Below, in pieces: positions 26,811-35,886 of a stretch of DNA of 64,000 nucleotides. The DNA comes from Vibrio lentus. Its GTDB lineage: Bacteria > Pseudomonadota > Gammaproteobacteria > Enterobacterales > Vibrionaceae. The notes under the pieces are model-generated. The model was not told the DNA's origin. It ran no database searches and worked only from the letters and a program-made list of their open reading frames with translations. Within the stretch, counting starts at the first letter, position 1. The number at the start of each line of letters is the position of its first letter. The translations under genes and the position numbers were made by a program. Location of the stretch: positions 1,736,001 through 1,800,000 of the forward strand of contig NZ_JAUFQE010000001.1 in the NCBI RefSeq assembly GCF_030409755.1. Reading direction: 5' to 3'.

Positions 26811-28709
26811 TCAACATTTGAACTGAGAAACCAGATTCGTTAAATGCATCGCTTTGGTGCGTAAGTGCTGACACTCCTGAGCCGTTTTCTCAATCATGTT
26901 ATCGCTCTCTCTGGCTATTTCAGAAATACCGGAGATGTGCGGTGATATCTCGTTGATCACATTAGATTGTTGCCCTGTCGCAGAGGCGATCTGCATGTTC
27001 ATAGCATTCATCTCATCGATGCTATGAGAAATGCTCGATAGCTGTTGCTCTGAATTGGAAGCCTCTATTCGGCAGTTAGTTCCTAATGTTGTGCTCGTTT
27101 CTATCGCTGCCACGGCTTGTTGCGTGCGTTGTTGAAGTTGCTCGATGATGCCGCGTATCTCTTCAGTTGATGCTTGGCTTCGTGAGGCGAGTGTTCTTAC
27201 TTCATCTGCAACCACCGCAAACCCTCGGCCCTGTTCTCCTGCCCGAGCGGCTTCGATTGCCGCATTCAATGCTAATAAGTTCGTTTGTTCAGAAACACCG
27301 CTGATTACATCCAGTACAGTGTCGATAGAGTTAGCATCTTGAGCGAGTTGATTAACGATGGCCGTGGTGTCGTCGAGTTGTTGGTTCATGTGTTCGATAC
27401 TTTCTGAGGTGACAGTAACCGATTTTTGACCGATGCTTATCGCACCTGAAGCTCTGCTCGCACTATCGGCAGCACCGTTAGCATTTTGGGCGATTTCGTC
27501 AGAGCTGGCTCCCATCTCGTGAATGGCTGTGGCGACTTGTTCTATTTGGCTAGTTTGTTGTTTGATGTCTTGTTCCATCGATTGAGCCATTCGATCCACG
27601 CTCTGAATGGATTCTGATATTTGCTGACCCGTATTCGACACGTCTTTAAGCAGGTCGCTAAGGTATTGAACAAATTGGTTGTATCCTTTCGCAATCTGGC
27701 CTATTTCATCATGACGGGAGTCATCCAAGCGAAGTGTTAGATCGCCACCGCCTTTTCCTATCTGCTGCAATAGTTCTGCAACTTCAACGAAAGGCAGCAA
27801 CAGTTTGTTGGTCGCCCACGCTGCGATTGGCGTGTAGATTGCAGCGATGAGTAAAGCCATAAAGATAATGGTTTGACTGAAGCCGTTTAATTCACTCAAT
27901 ACTTCTTGCTTGGGGATCTGAGTAATCAGAGTCCAACCAATACCCGGCATCGCTTTGGAGCCTAGAATTTGAGGCTGCCCGTCAACAACACCCTCATGAA
28001 CAATGGTTTGCTGACTACCGAGTAGCAGGCTACTTTCAATCCCGACAGAGTTCAGTGACTGACCAATTAGGTTTTTGTCAGGGTGAACCTTGATGATCCC
28101 TTGTTTATCGACCAGAAAAACAATACCGCTTTTACCCACGCTGTAGTTGCTGATCAATTGGGTAATACTTTCCAAGGTCAAGCCGATGCCAGTTACACCG
28201 ATACGTTCGCCGTTTCGAGTAACCGCATAGTTGACAAATAGCGCTGGGATTCCAGTGCCGGCATCAATATCTAAAGAGAGCTCAAACGCTTTATCTGACT
28301 GGATGAAACGGTAGAACCATTGGTCACTTTGTTCGTTAGCTGAGATAGTTTTCAGAACACCATTGTGTGTGTAGTAAGTACTTGCTTCGTTTGATACGTA
28401 ATAGGCACTGATGGCATTGAATTCGTTTTTGACCGACTCAAGATAGGCGCGGAGGTTTTTCTCTGAGAGTGAGGCTTGCTTCATCAAAGGAGACAGCGTC
28501 ATCATCTTTGATGCAAGAATAGGGGTTTCTAACTTAAGGTTGATTTCATTACTCACCTCGCCAAGCGAAGCAGGTAGCTCTCTTTCAAAGGTTCTATCAA
28601 TTAAAATGGCTCGGCTCGATTGAAATGAATAAATCCCCATCACGCTGATAATGGCGAGAGCTGCGATGATCGTCGCCAATATTGCCTTAGTTCGTATAGT
28701 AAATTGCAA
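26811..28709 (-). CDS. Methyl-accepting chemotaxis protein with dCache sensor
   Basis: A 632-residue chemoreceptor. TM1 covers residues ~8-28. The periplasmic region to ~275 is a double Cache ligand-binding domain ([44 protein letters not shown]). TM2 lies near 279-300 and a HAMP domain near 300-355. The cytoplasmic signalling tip [20 protein letters not shown] continues into [15 protein letters not shown] and is fully conserved. It should couple to CheA/CheW; no ligand can be assigned. It converges with sgrR. Confidence 0.95.
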   Translation of the reverse strand: MQFTIRTKAILATIIAALAIISVMGIYSFQSSRAILIDRTFERELPASLGEVSNEINLKLETPILASKMMTLSPLMKQASLSEKNLRAYLESVKNEFNAISAYYVSNEASTYYTHNGVLKTISANEQSDQWFYRFIQSDKAFELSLDIDAGTGIPALFVNYAVTRNGERIGVTGIGLTLESITQLISNYSVGKSGIVFLVDKQGIIKVHPDKNLIGQSLNSVGIESSLLLGSQQTIVHEGVVDGQPQILGSKAMPGIGWTLITQIPKQEVLSELNGFSQTIIFMALLIAAIYTPIAAWATNKLLLPFVEVAELLQQIGKGGGDLTLRLDDSRHDEIGQIAKGYNQFVQYLSDLLKDVSNTGQQISESIQSVDRMAQSMEQDIKQQTSQIEQVATAIHEMGASSDEIAQNANGAADSASRASGAISIGQKSVTVTSESIEHMNQQLDDTTAIVNQLAQDANSIDTVLDVISGVSEQTNLLALNAAIEAARAGEQGRGFAVVADEVRTLASRSQASTEEIRGIIEQLQQRTQQAVAAIETSTTLGTNCRIEASNSEQQLSSISHSIDEMNAMNMQIASATGQQSNVINEISPHISGISEIARESDNMIEKTAQECQHLRTKAMHLTNLVSQFKC

Positions 28710-28898
28710 TTTAGAGTCCCTTCTATAAACGGCTAATGTTTATTTGTAAATATAATGTTAAATAAAACCTGACTCTTTGGTCAATAAACGAATTGTAGAA
28801 GTGAGAGTTGAACGATATTTGTACAAGTATGGAAGATCATTCTTATTAGTACTTTCGAAGCCGAGTTCTATACATTTTCGTCTCGCAAATTAAAACTT

Positions 28899-28946
28899 AC
28901 ACTCATTGGTTTACTTTTTGGTTTTGATATGTAAACTAATCAGTGT
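28899..28946. promoter_or_regulatory. Long inverted repeat upstream of the metallohydrolase
   Basis: Arms acactcattggtttac (28899-28914) and gtaaactaatcagtgt (28931-28946) pair at 14 of 16 positions with a 16-base spacer. It lies 43 bases before the start of the downstream gene and looks like a repressor operator. Confidence 0.6.
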
Positions 28947-28988
28947 AGTTTTTGAGTTGGGATAGACCCAATGATTAAAGAGATACCA

Positions 28989-30050
28989 ATGAAAAAATAT
29001 CTATTACCGATTTTAGGAGTACTTGCCGTGGTCGCTATCGTAAGCACAGGTTCACAATCAAACGATAATCTAGATAAGCTTCCGAAGAAGTTTGTTAACA
29101 GTGAGCTGGAATACAAATCGGGTATGTCTGATATTTTTTCAATCCTGAAAGCTTATGTGACAGCGGAAAGGAATGAGCCGGTGCCACGTTCTGCATTGCC
29201 TCTAATTCCTATGACTGCCGAGCAACTGATCGAAGAACAAGACGACGTTGCTTACCGCTTAGGTCACTCCAGTGTGATGATGAAACTGGATGGCAAGCTA
29301 GTGATGACCGATCCTGTGTTCAGTGATCGCGCATCGCCAGTGCAATGGATGGGGCCAAAGCGCTTCCACCCAACACCAATCTCACTGCAAGAATTGCCTG
29401 ATATTGATGTGGTGGTGATCAGCCACGATCATTATGACCATTTAGATAAAGGTGCCGTAAAGGTATTAGCCGATAAAGTAGGTACGTTTTTGGTGCCACT
29501 CAGAGTTGGCGCATTACTGGAAAAGTGGGGCGTGGATAAAGCGAAGATTATTGAGTTGAACTGGTGGGAATCAGCAACAGCCGCCGATATCGAGTTTACT
29601 TTGACGCCGACACAGCACTTCTCTGGTCGTGGCTTACTTGATCGTGACCAAACACTGTGGGGGAGTTGGGTTATCAAGGCTTCAGATAAGAAAGTATTCT
29701 TTAGTGGTGACTCTGGTTACTTCAATGGCTTCAAAGAGATTGGTGAGCGCTACGGGCCGTTTGATTTAACCATGGTCGAAACGGGCGCATACAATTCACT
29801 TTGGGCGGATATTCATATGTTCCCAGAACAGAGCGTTCAAGCACACATCGACCTGCAAGGTAAGGTGATGATGCCAATTCACAACAGTACGTTCGATCTT
29901 TCTATGCACGACTGGCAAGACCCAATGGAACAAGCTCTCGCGATAAGCAAAGAGCGAGATGTGCAGATGGTGAGCCCTGTGATGGGTGAGCGTTTGGTGA
30001 TTTCAGAACCAGTACCTGTTCAAGCATGGTGGAAACTAGCATCGAATTAG
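28989..30050 (+). CDS. MBL-fold hydrolase, membrane-anchored or exported (UlaG/NAPE-PLD-like)
   Basis: The catalytic fold shows HxHxDH in VVISHDHYDHLDKGAV, H in LTPTQHFSGRG, D in KVFFSGDSGYF and a late H in VMMPIHNSTFDLS, the pattern of UlaG/NAPE-PLD-type lactonases and phosphodiesterases. The N-terminus MKKYLLPILGVLAVVAIVSTG is a hydrophobic anchor or signal. I prefer ATG 28989 (AAAGAG 7 nt upstream); ATG 28971 would place six residues before the signal. A large inverted repeat upstream suggests regulated expression. The substrate is unknown. Confidence 0.85.
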   Translation: MKKYLLPILGVLAVVAIVSTGSQSNDNLDKLPKKFVNSELEYKSGMSDIFSILKAYVTAERNEPVPRSALPLIPMTAEQLIEEQDDVAYRLGHSSVMMKLDGKLVMTDPVFSDRASPVQWMGPKRFHPTPISLQELPDIDVVVISHDHYDHLDKGAVKVLADKVGTFLVPLRVGALLEKWGVDKAKIIELNWWESATAADIEFTLTPTQHFSGRGLLDRDQTLWGSWVIKASDKKVFFSGDSGYFNGFKEIGERYGPFDLTMVETGAYNSLWADIHMFPEQSVQAHIDLQGKVMMPIHNSTFDLSMHDWQDPMEQALAISKERDVQMVSPVMGERLVISEPVPVQAWWKLASN

Positions 30051-30110
30051 AGCTTGTATCCAGATAGACATAGCTAAACCGTTAAGCTGCACAAACCCAG
30101 CTTATACACA

Positions 30111-30145
30111 AAACGCCACCGTCTTACGATTCGGTGGCGTTTTTG
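30111..30145. terminator. Bidirectional intrinsic terminator
   Basis: Stem aaacgccaccg / cggtggcgttt with T-run on the plus strand, between the metallohydrolase and the convergent marR-type gene. Confidence 0.88.
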
Positions 30146-30168
30146 CTTTTTGACACGAGTGGCTTCTT

Positions 30169-30603
30169 CTACTTAGAGCAACTTTCGAGATTCTTAGCCA
30201 TTTTGTTCGCGATTTTTCGGAACTGTTCTAACTCATCGTCGGCCATGCCTTTGGTCATTCTCTGCAGCATCTCTCGATCAATATTCGAAACCTTACTCAT
30301 GATCTCTTGACCCTTATCGGTCAGAACCAATAACTGGCTGCGCTTGTCTTCTGGGTTCGGAGATTTCTTCACAAGTTCCTGACTGATCAAAGCGTTAATC
30401 AATCGAGTGACCTGTGCTTTATCGCGATTTAGGAAGTGTGCGATATCGATAGCCGTACATGGAGACTTCTTGGTAATGATCTTCATGACGCGAATGTTCA
30501 TTGGTGCGATCTCAGAGTCCAAGCTCTCAATCTGCTCGCTCATTTGACGTTTCAAAGAGTGCACTAAGCGAAAGATAGACTCTAGCGATGTGTTATCAGA
30601 CAT
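30169..30603 (-). CDS. MarR-family transcriptional regulator
   Basis: A 144-residue winged-helix regulator. The recognition region is CTAIDIAHFLNRDKAQVTRLINAL followed by the wing motif SPNPEDKRSQLLVLTDKG, whose DxRS core is typical for MarR proteins. It is divergent from the DUF2798 gene with two matching palindromes between them, which suggests that it represses both itself and that operon. Its ligand is unknown. Confidence 0.93.
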   Translation of the reverse strand: MSDNTSLESIFRLVHSLKRQMSEQIESLDSEIAPMNIRVMKIITKKSPCTAIDIAHFLNRDKAQVTRLINALISQELVKKSPNPEDKRSQLLVLTDKGQEIMSKVSNIDREMLQRMTKGMADDELEQFRKIANKMAKNLESCSK

Positions 30604-30621
30604 AAACGATCCTCAGGAAAG

Positions 30622-30667
30622 TAGTTGACAAAATCAACTACTATATTTATAGTTGACATTATCAACT
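30622..30667. promoter_or_regulatory. Paired palindromic operators of the MarR-type regulator
   Basis: Two copies of AGTTGA-N5-TCAACT occur at 30623-30639 and 30651-30667, 28 bases apart centre to centre, between the divergent marR-type and DUF2798 genes. The identical 6-base arms make a specific dimer operator very likely. Confidence 0.85.
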
Positions 30668-30700
30668 TAATTGTTCGTAAATTCAAGACAGGAAATAGAT

Positions 30701-31192
30701 ATGACGATTCAAGCAACACTAACGCCAACTCTTCCTGAGCAAAAAGGCACACCCGTTTTATACAAAGTTTTGGTCATGATGAGCTTAATGCTAACCGTTG
30801 GCGGCAGCTTAACGGCTGTGATGACTTACATGAATGTCGGATTCGGTGAGGCATTCATCGGCAACTGGCTCTCTTCGTTAGCCCTAGTTGTCGTGATTAT
30901 GATGCCAATTGGCATGGTGATGATGACTTTGGTGACTAAGTTGGTCGCCAAGGTATTACCCAATTATGGCGAGAAAGTTCGCAACCTAATCGTGGGATTG
31001 ATTATGGCTTTTATCATGGAGTCCATCATGGCATTTGTAACAGCGGCAAATAACATTGGATTTTCGGATACATCGGCGTTTACCAGTGGATGGTTTAATG
31101 GACTTATTGCTGCGCTTCCTATTGGCCTTACGATTATGGTCGTAATGTCGATGACGGTTAAACCTAAGCTCGAACGATTCATGAAGAGCTAG
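30701..31192 (+). CDS. DUF2798 membrane protein (tandem domain)
   Basis: The 163-residue protein has four membrane helices in two related halves. Each half contains the DUF2798 pattern of a W followed by a hydrophobic segment with a proline-containing helix (FIGNWLSSLALVVVIMMPIG and FTSGWFNGLIAALPIGLTIM). ATG 30701 has CAGGA 8 nt upstream; the frame is open from 30671. It sits behind the MarR operators and is followed after 34 bases by the DUF3861 gene. Function is unknown. Confidence 0.85.
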   Translation: MTIQATLTPTLPEQKGTPVLYKVLVMMSLMLTVGGSLTAVMTYMNVGFGEAFIGNWLSSLALVVVIMMPIGMVMMTLVTKLVAKVLPNYGEKVRNLIVGLIMAFIMESIMAFVTAANNIGFSDTSAFTSGWFNGLIAALPIGLTIMVVMSMTVKPKLERFMKS

Positions 31193-31226
31193 CCAACACA
31201 CTTTTTAAGTATTGTAGGAGATCCAC

Positions 31227-31532
31227 ATGACAGTATTCACAGGCAAACATAACAACTACCGCATCACTATCGAAGAAGTGAACATCAAAGAAGATCGTGA
31301 ACTGCAAACCATGCAGTTTGAAATTGAAGACAGAGAAAACATGTTCGCGATTGTTGAGAAGATCAAACAAGACAGCGGCTTAGACGAACAATCAGCAGCG
31401 CGACTAGGGGTGAGTATTCGTTTACTTGGCCCTATGATGATGCAAGATAGAAAGCACCCTCTGTTTGTTGACTTCATGCCTCACTTCAGAAACTTCATGC
31501 AAAATCTGAAGAAGACGTTAAAAGGGCAGTAA
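31227..31532 (+). CDS. DUF3861-family small protein
   Basis: A 101-residue soluble protein that looks like the DUF3861 family: HNNYRITIEEVNIKEDRE at the start, FEIEDRENMFAIVEKIKQ, and PLFVDFMPHFRNFMQNLKK at the end. The ribosome site TAGGAGATCC is strong. It is the second gene of the MarR-controlled unit. No enzymatic motif is visible and the role is unknown. Confidence 0.8.
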   Translation: MTVFTGKHNNYRITIEEVNIKEDRELQTMQFEIEDRENMFAIVEKIKQDSGLDEQSAARLGVSIRLLGPMMMQDRKHPLFVDFMPHFRNFMQNLKKTLKGQ

Positions 31533-31727
31533 AGCCTAATTATCAGTAACACACCGAAACACCAGTAATGAATTTACTGGCTTAAATCAACATAGTTTCA
31601 GTTGTTTGCGTCTAGAATATGCGGAAATTAATGGCTGAATTTGCGATGTTGCTTCGTTGTTTAATTGTCTATTCAAGCTTCAAGAAATCCGATATTATAC
31701 TGGTCATAAAAATAAAGGTGGTATTAT

Positions 31728-32492
31728 ATGACAAATGTATTTAGGCAAGCAGCTGAAGAGCTGCTAAGTCGCCGCGTTGCGGGAACCAAAGCACCAAGAT
31801 TGGACGAACAGTATCGTCCGAATAACTTGGAAGATGCGCTAAAGATCCAATCATCAATGATCGATCTCAAGAGCGACAAGGTCGGTGGTTGGAAGTGTTT
31901 GCTTCCTTTAGCTGAAGACAAGTTCATTGTTGCGCCTATTTTCTCGGGTAGTGTTCAACAAGGCGAGGTTTGCGAACTGTTTGCTGACAACGACGTAGTA
32001 CGCGTTGAGCCTGAAATAGCATTTACGCTTGCTAAGAGCCTACCAGCAAACCAAGAAGGTTACAGCGAAGAGCAAATCAATGACGCTATTGGTTCTTGTC
32101 ATATGGCTCTTGAGTTAATGCAATCTCGCTTTGCTGATGACAGTGGTGCCGAGTTCTACGAAAAGCTTGCCGATGGCCTAGTAAACCAAGGTCTGTTCAT
32201 TGGCCCAGAGATTGACCGTGAAAAAGCGTTCACTTCTGCTGAGATCAACATTGAAGTGACGCAAGGCGAACAAGTTCAAGCATTCGCAGGTAAGCACCCA
32301 AATACATTACCGCCAAGCCCAATCTACTGGCTGATTAACTACATGACTCGTCGTGGCGTAGATTTCCAAGCAGGTGAAGCAATCATCACGGGTTCTTACT
32401 GCGGTGTCGTAGAGATGGGATTCGATAAACCAACAACCTTCCACTACGAAGGCATTGGTGAATACCAAGTGACGTTCAAGCAAAAGTTATAA
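31728..32492 (+). CDS. Fumarylacetoacetase-fold hydratase (2-keto-4-pentenoate hydratase-like)
   Basis: The 254-residue protein resembles MhpD/HpaH-type hydratases that add water to 2-hydroxypenta-2,4-dienoate. Visible features are GWKCLLPL, the metal-binding RVEPEIAFTLAKSLP, ALELMQSRF and GEAIITGSYCGVVEM near the end. An AAAGGTGG ribosome site precedes the ATG. No other genes for aromatic meta-cleavage lie nearby, so the physiological substrate is open. Confidence 0.85.
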   Translation: MTNVFRQAAEELLSRRVAGTKAPRLDEQYRPNNLEDALKIQSSMIDLKSDKVGGWKCLLPLAEDKFIVAPIFSGSVQQGEVCELFADNDVVRVEPEIAFTLAKSLPANQEGYSEEQINDAIGSCHMALELMQSRFADDSGAEFYEKLADGLVNQGLFIGPEIDREKAFTSAEINIEVTQGEQVQAFAGKHPNTLPPSPIYWLINYMTRRGVDFQAGEAIITGSYCGVVEMGFDKPTTFHYEGIGEYQVTFKQKL

Positions 32493-32497
32493 AGCTT

Positions 32498-32536
32498 GTT
32501 ATCTACTTGATCTGTTACCCACATGATCTGTTATCT
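32498..32536. repeat. Degenerate 16-nt tandem repeat just after a stop codon
   Basis: Units gttatctacttgatct (32498), gttacccacatgatct (32514) and a partial gttatct (32530) have an exact 16-base period and begin five bases after the hydratase stop codon, running into the terminator. Confidence 0.7.
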
Positions 32537-32570
32537 AAAGGCTGCTTACTTGGTTAGTAAGTAGCCTTTT
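32537..32570 (+). terminator. Intrinsic terminator
   Basis: Stem aaggctgcttact / agtaagtagcctt (one G-U) with loop tggtt and T-run, 45 bases after the hydratase stop. Confidence 0.88.
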
Positions 32571-32699
32571 CTATTATGTGATGTTCAATGGCGTGCTTAT
32601 TACTTTGCATTAAATTGGGCGTTTAGACGTCTAGACGTTGACAAGCTCTAAGTGTGACATTAGTCTGCTCACCTTCCTGTTCTATTGCGTTGATGTTCC

Positions 32700-34058
32700 A
32701 TGTCCAATTCGAAAAATTCTAATGCGGTAATTGCCCCTTCTGCAGTTGCGCTTATCCCTCTGATCGTGTTCCTAGCGCTGTTTATTGGCGTAGGTACGTA
32801 CTTGTCACTGCAAGGCGTCGATTTTGCTTTCTATCAGCTTCCAGCTCCAATTGCAGCTTTGCCTGCTGTGATGTTGGCGTTGTTGCTAAGCAAAGATAAG
32901 TTGAACCGCGCTATCGAGCAATTCTTGGGTGGAGTCGGTCACAAAGACATTATCGCAATGTGTATGATCTACCTATTGGCGGGTGCTTTTGCGGCTGTGG
33001 CTAAAGCGTCTGGCGGCGTTGACGCGACGGTAAATCTTGGTCTATCTGCGATTCCGACAAGCATGATCCTGCCGGGTATCTTCCTAATTTCAGCTTTCAT
33101 TGCGACCGCAATGGGTACGTCGATGGGTACCATCGCTGCGGTTGCACCTGTTGCGTTAGGCATTGCAGATTCAGCAGGCATGAGCATCCCACTGACGGCT
33201 GGTGTTGTTTTAAGTGGCGCGATGTTTGGTGACAACCTTTCTATTATCTCTGATACCACGATTGCCGCGACACGCTCACAAGGCTGTGAAATGAGAGATA
33301 AGTTTAAAGAGAACATCCGTATTGCACTGCCTGCTGCTCTTATCGCGATCGTTATCTTTGCTTTCAACAGCACGGCAACTCAGGTTCCTGAAACAGGCCC
33401 AATTGAGTGGCTCAAAGTACTGCCGTACATCACTATTTTGATTCTTGCAGTATCGGGCATGAATGTGTTCGTTGTGCTCACGATTGGTATCTTACTGGCG
33501 GGTGGCGTGAGCCTAGGTTCTGTTGAGAACTACGGTATGACTGATTACGCTCAAGATATCTATGCAGGCTTCGGCAACATGCAGGAAATTTTCTTACTGT
33601 CGATGCTGATTGGTGGTTTGAGTGAGCTAATGCGTCGTCAAGGTGGATTGGCGTTTCTGACTAACTTGGTAAGTGGTGTGATTCGTGCGTTTGGCTCTTC
33701 ACACTCTAAGCAAGCGAATGGCCGTGCGAGTGAGCTAGGTATTGCTGGCTTGGTATCTATGGTGAACCTATGTACTGCAAACAACACGGTAGCGATTATT
33801 GTATCTGGTAGTGTGGCTCGCCAATTGGCGGAAGAGAACAATGTGTCTCCGCGTCGCTCAGCAAGCTTGTTGGATATCTTCTCTTGTGTGATTCAAGGCG
33901 TGTTGCCTTACGGTGCTCAGGTATTGCTATTGGGCTCTGTGTTTAACCTATCGCCTCTAGAAATCGTGTCTAACTCTTACTACTGTTTTGCACTTGCAAT
34001 CGTGGCTGTAGTCGCTGTGTTTATCAAACACCCGGCACGCCAAGTGGCTAACGCTTAG
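32700..34058 (+). CDS. NhaC-type Na+/H+ antiporter family protein
   Basis: A 452-residue inner-membrane protein with about eleven helices. The segments FIATAMGTSMGTIAAVAPVA, LSGAMFGDNLSIISDTTIAA and LCTANNTVAIIVSG are characteristic of the NhaC/NhaD-like ion-transporter superfamily. It should exchange Na+ (or a carboxylate) for protons. It is monocistronic and followed by a terminator. A role in coping with marine sodium is plausible but not proven. Confidence 0.88.
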   Translation: MSNSKNSNAVIAPSAVALIPLIVFLALFIGVGTYLSLQGVDFAFYQLPAPIAALPAVMLALLLSKDKLNRAIEQFLGGVGHKDIIAMCMIYLLAGAFAAVAKASGGVDATVNLGLSAIPTSMILPGIFLISAFIATAMGTSMGTIAAVAPVALGIADSAGMSIPLTAGVVLSGAMFGDNLSIISDTTIAATRSQGCEMRDKFKENIRIALPAALIAIVIFAFNSTATQVPETGPIEWLKVLPYITILILAVSGMNVFVVLTIGILLAGGVSLGSVENYGMTDYAQDIYAGFGNMQEIFLLSMLIGGLSELMRRQGGLAFLTNLVSGVIRAFGSSHSKQANGRASELGIAGLVSMVNLCTANNTVAIIVSGSVARQLAEENNVSPRRSASLLDIFSCVIQGVLPYGAQVLLLGSVFNLSPLEIVSNSYYCFALAIVAVVAVFIKHPARQVANA

Positions 34059-34097
34059 TTGTCATTGACCAAACTCAGTCGTAACTGGCTTTGATAA

Positions 34098-34124
34098 GAA
34101 GGCTCCTTAATTGGAGCCTTTTTT
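34098..34124 (+). terminator. Intrinsic terminator
   Basis: Stem aaggctcc / ggagcctt with loop ttaatt and a six-T run, 40 bases after the antiporter stop codon. Confidence 0.88.
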
Positions 34125-34163
34125 GTGTTTGTAATGAACAGACTGAAAATTTAGGCTTCCTTG

Positions 34164-34724
34164 TTAAAGAAGACTTTCAAGCTCACTGGCCGTTGCGACA
34201 TTGCAGTAACCAAAGCTCAGTGCAGCCATGAAAGCGGCATGTACATGGGCTGCGGGCACGGTAACACCATTGAACTCCATGTCTAAGGTTGTGCAAGCGT
34301 CATGCGCTACGTGGCATTCATAGCCTAAGTCGGTTGCTGCACGAGTTACAGCATCGATACACATGTGGCTCATTGCGCCAACGATGATCAGCTTTTCAAC
34401 GCCTTGCTCTTTTAGCACCTTGTTTAGTTCGGTGTCTCTAAAGCTATTGATTTGATGCTTTACGATAACAGGTTCGCCTTCTAGCGGAGTCACACTGCTG
34501 TGGATTTGAGCACCGTCTGATTCTGGCAAGAAGAAAGGAGCATCATTCGTCGGAAACTCATGACGTACATGAACCACAGGAAATTGCTTGTCTCTGAAAG
34601 CGGATAATAACTGTGCACCTTTTTCGGCTGCTTTCTCTGTTTTAGACAGCGCCCATTTTGCACCTTCGTATGAAGGGAAATAGTCATTTTGAAAGTCGAT
34701 AAGTAGTAGTGCAGTGTTCTTCAT
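34164..34724 (-). CDS. Isochorismatase-family cysteine hydrolase
   Basis: The 186-residue protein has the cysteine-hydrolase triad: D in LLIDFQNDYF, K in VIVKHQINSFRDTELN, and the nucleophile C in GAMSHMCIDAVTRAA. This group includes nicotinamidase, isochorismatase and various amidases. It is divergent from a GlxA-type regulator with a 9-nt repeat array in the shared promoter. That pairing is common for this family and suggests regulation by the neighbour. Confidence 0.92.
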   Translation of the reverse strand: MKNTALLLIDFQNDYFPSYEGAKWALSKTEKAAEKGAQLLSAFRDKQFPVVHVRHEFPTNDAPFFLPESDGAQIHSSVTPLEGEPVIVKHQINSFRDTELNKVLKEQGVEKLIIVGAMSHMCIDAVTRAATDLGYECHVAHDACTTLDMEFNGVTVPAAHVHAAFMAALSFGYCNVATASELESLL

Positions 34725-34740
34725 ATTCTATACCTTTGTA

Positions 34741-34786
34741 TTTGGTGTATTTGGTGTATTTGGTGTATTTGGTGTATTGCGGTGTA
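34741..34786. repeat. Tandem nonamer TTTGGTGTA x4
   Basis: Perfect units at 34741, 34750, 34759 and 34768, then a degenerate ttgcggtgta, lie 16 bases upstream of the isochorismatase-like gene and within the divergent promoter region. Confidence 0.92.
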
Positions 34787-34828
34787 GGGATATTATGAAT
34801 ACTCTGTAGTTTTTATCGCACGTCAAAA

Positions 34829-35773
34829 ATGACAGACTCTATGGCAATAGTGACAAAATCAGTAATGGTCGAAATCATCGACTACCCAGGCTCTCTGCAA
34901 AGTGCCGTGTTTGGCGTGAAAGAGTTTCTGCAGATGGCAAATTCTCTTGAACCTTCTGCTGAGAAGACTCAATTCAACGTTCAGATCCAAGCGCATGACA
35001 GTGTTAGCGTATCGAACGCCGATATCATCATACTCCCACCAAATTTAGATGGTTGTTACTATCTAGAGCCGAGTGACACCTTGCTTGAGTACCTGATTGA
35101 GTCTCACCAAAGGGGGGCGATACTTTGCTCAGCTTGTGCGGGCGTGTTCATTTTGGCAAAAACAGGTTTGTTAGAAGGGCGAACCGTGACCACTCACTGG
35201 CAAGCGCAAAAGAAGTTTACGGAGCTTTACCCACAGGTCGCAGTCGATATCGATAAAATCTTGATTGATGATGCGGATGTGATGACCGCTGGTGGTTTGA
35301 TGTCGTGGATGGATCTCGCTTTGTTTATCCTGACCAAATACACGACACCGACCAACACTCGTAATCTAGGTAAATATTTGGTGCTTGATACGGGGTTGAG
35401 AGAGCAACGTTACTATCAGAGCTTTGTGCCGAACTATGCTCACGGCAATGACAAAATTGTGTCGGTGCAGCGTTTTATTCAAAAGAACCATCACCTTTCG
35501 TTGTCTCTTGATCAATTGGCTGAAGAAGCGTTTATGACTCGAAGAACCTTTATTCGTCAATTTACCAAGGCGACCAGTTTTACGCCGATTAACTATATCC
35601 AACACGTACGTATTCAAAGTGCCTGCGAGTTATTGGAAAGCTCTCATAAACCGGTTGAGCAGATCAGCTACCTAGTTGGCTATGAGGACGTAAATAGCTT
35701 TCGTAAGGTCTTCATGAAAATCATTGGCTTAACACCATCAAGATTTCGTTCTAGATTTCTCTCTGAGGAATGA
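34829..35773 (+). CDS. GlxA-family transcriptional regulator (DJ-1/PfpI + AraC HTH)
   Basis: Residues ~10-190 form a DJ-1/PfpI-like domain with the nucleophile-elbow sequence AILCSACAGVFILAKTGLLE and TTHWQ. Residues ~210-314 are an AraC DNA-binding domain (LDQLAEEAFMTRRTFIRQF; VEQISYLVGYEDVNSFRKVF; GLTPSRFRSRF). The layout is that of GlxA/FtrA regulators. It is divergent from an isochorismatase-type hydrolase, its likely target. The start at 34829 lacks a strong ribosome site; ATG 34841 is possible. Confidence 0.92.
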   Translation: MTDSMAIVTKSVMVEIIDYPGSLQSAVFGVKEFLQMANSLEPSAEKTQFNVQIQAHDSVSVSNADIIILPPNLDGCYYLEPSDTLLEYLIESHQRGAILCSACAGVFILAKTGLLEGRTVTTHWQAQKKFTELYPQVAVDIDKILIDDADVMTAGGLMSWMDLALFILTKYTTPTNTRNLGKYLVLDTGLREQRYYQSFVPNYAHGNDKIVSVQRFIQKNHHLSLSLDQLAEEAFMTRRTFIRQFTKATSFTPINYIQHVRIQSACELLESSHKPVEQISYLVGYEDVNSFRKVFMKIIGLTPSRFRSRFLSEE

Positions 35774-35886
35774 TTTACCATAGATTGATATTCAATACTT
35801 ATCACTCGCATTGATTCAATGGTTTACTTACGGAATAGGTGACGTGATATTGAAATAATCTTTTCTCGAACATAAATGGAATTTTG

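Noticed and set aside
32969..33373. Minus-strand ORF of 134 codons within the antiporter gene
   Set aside because: It is the shadow of a membrane-protein gene; no start signal or protein-like pattern.
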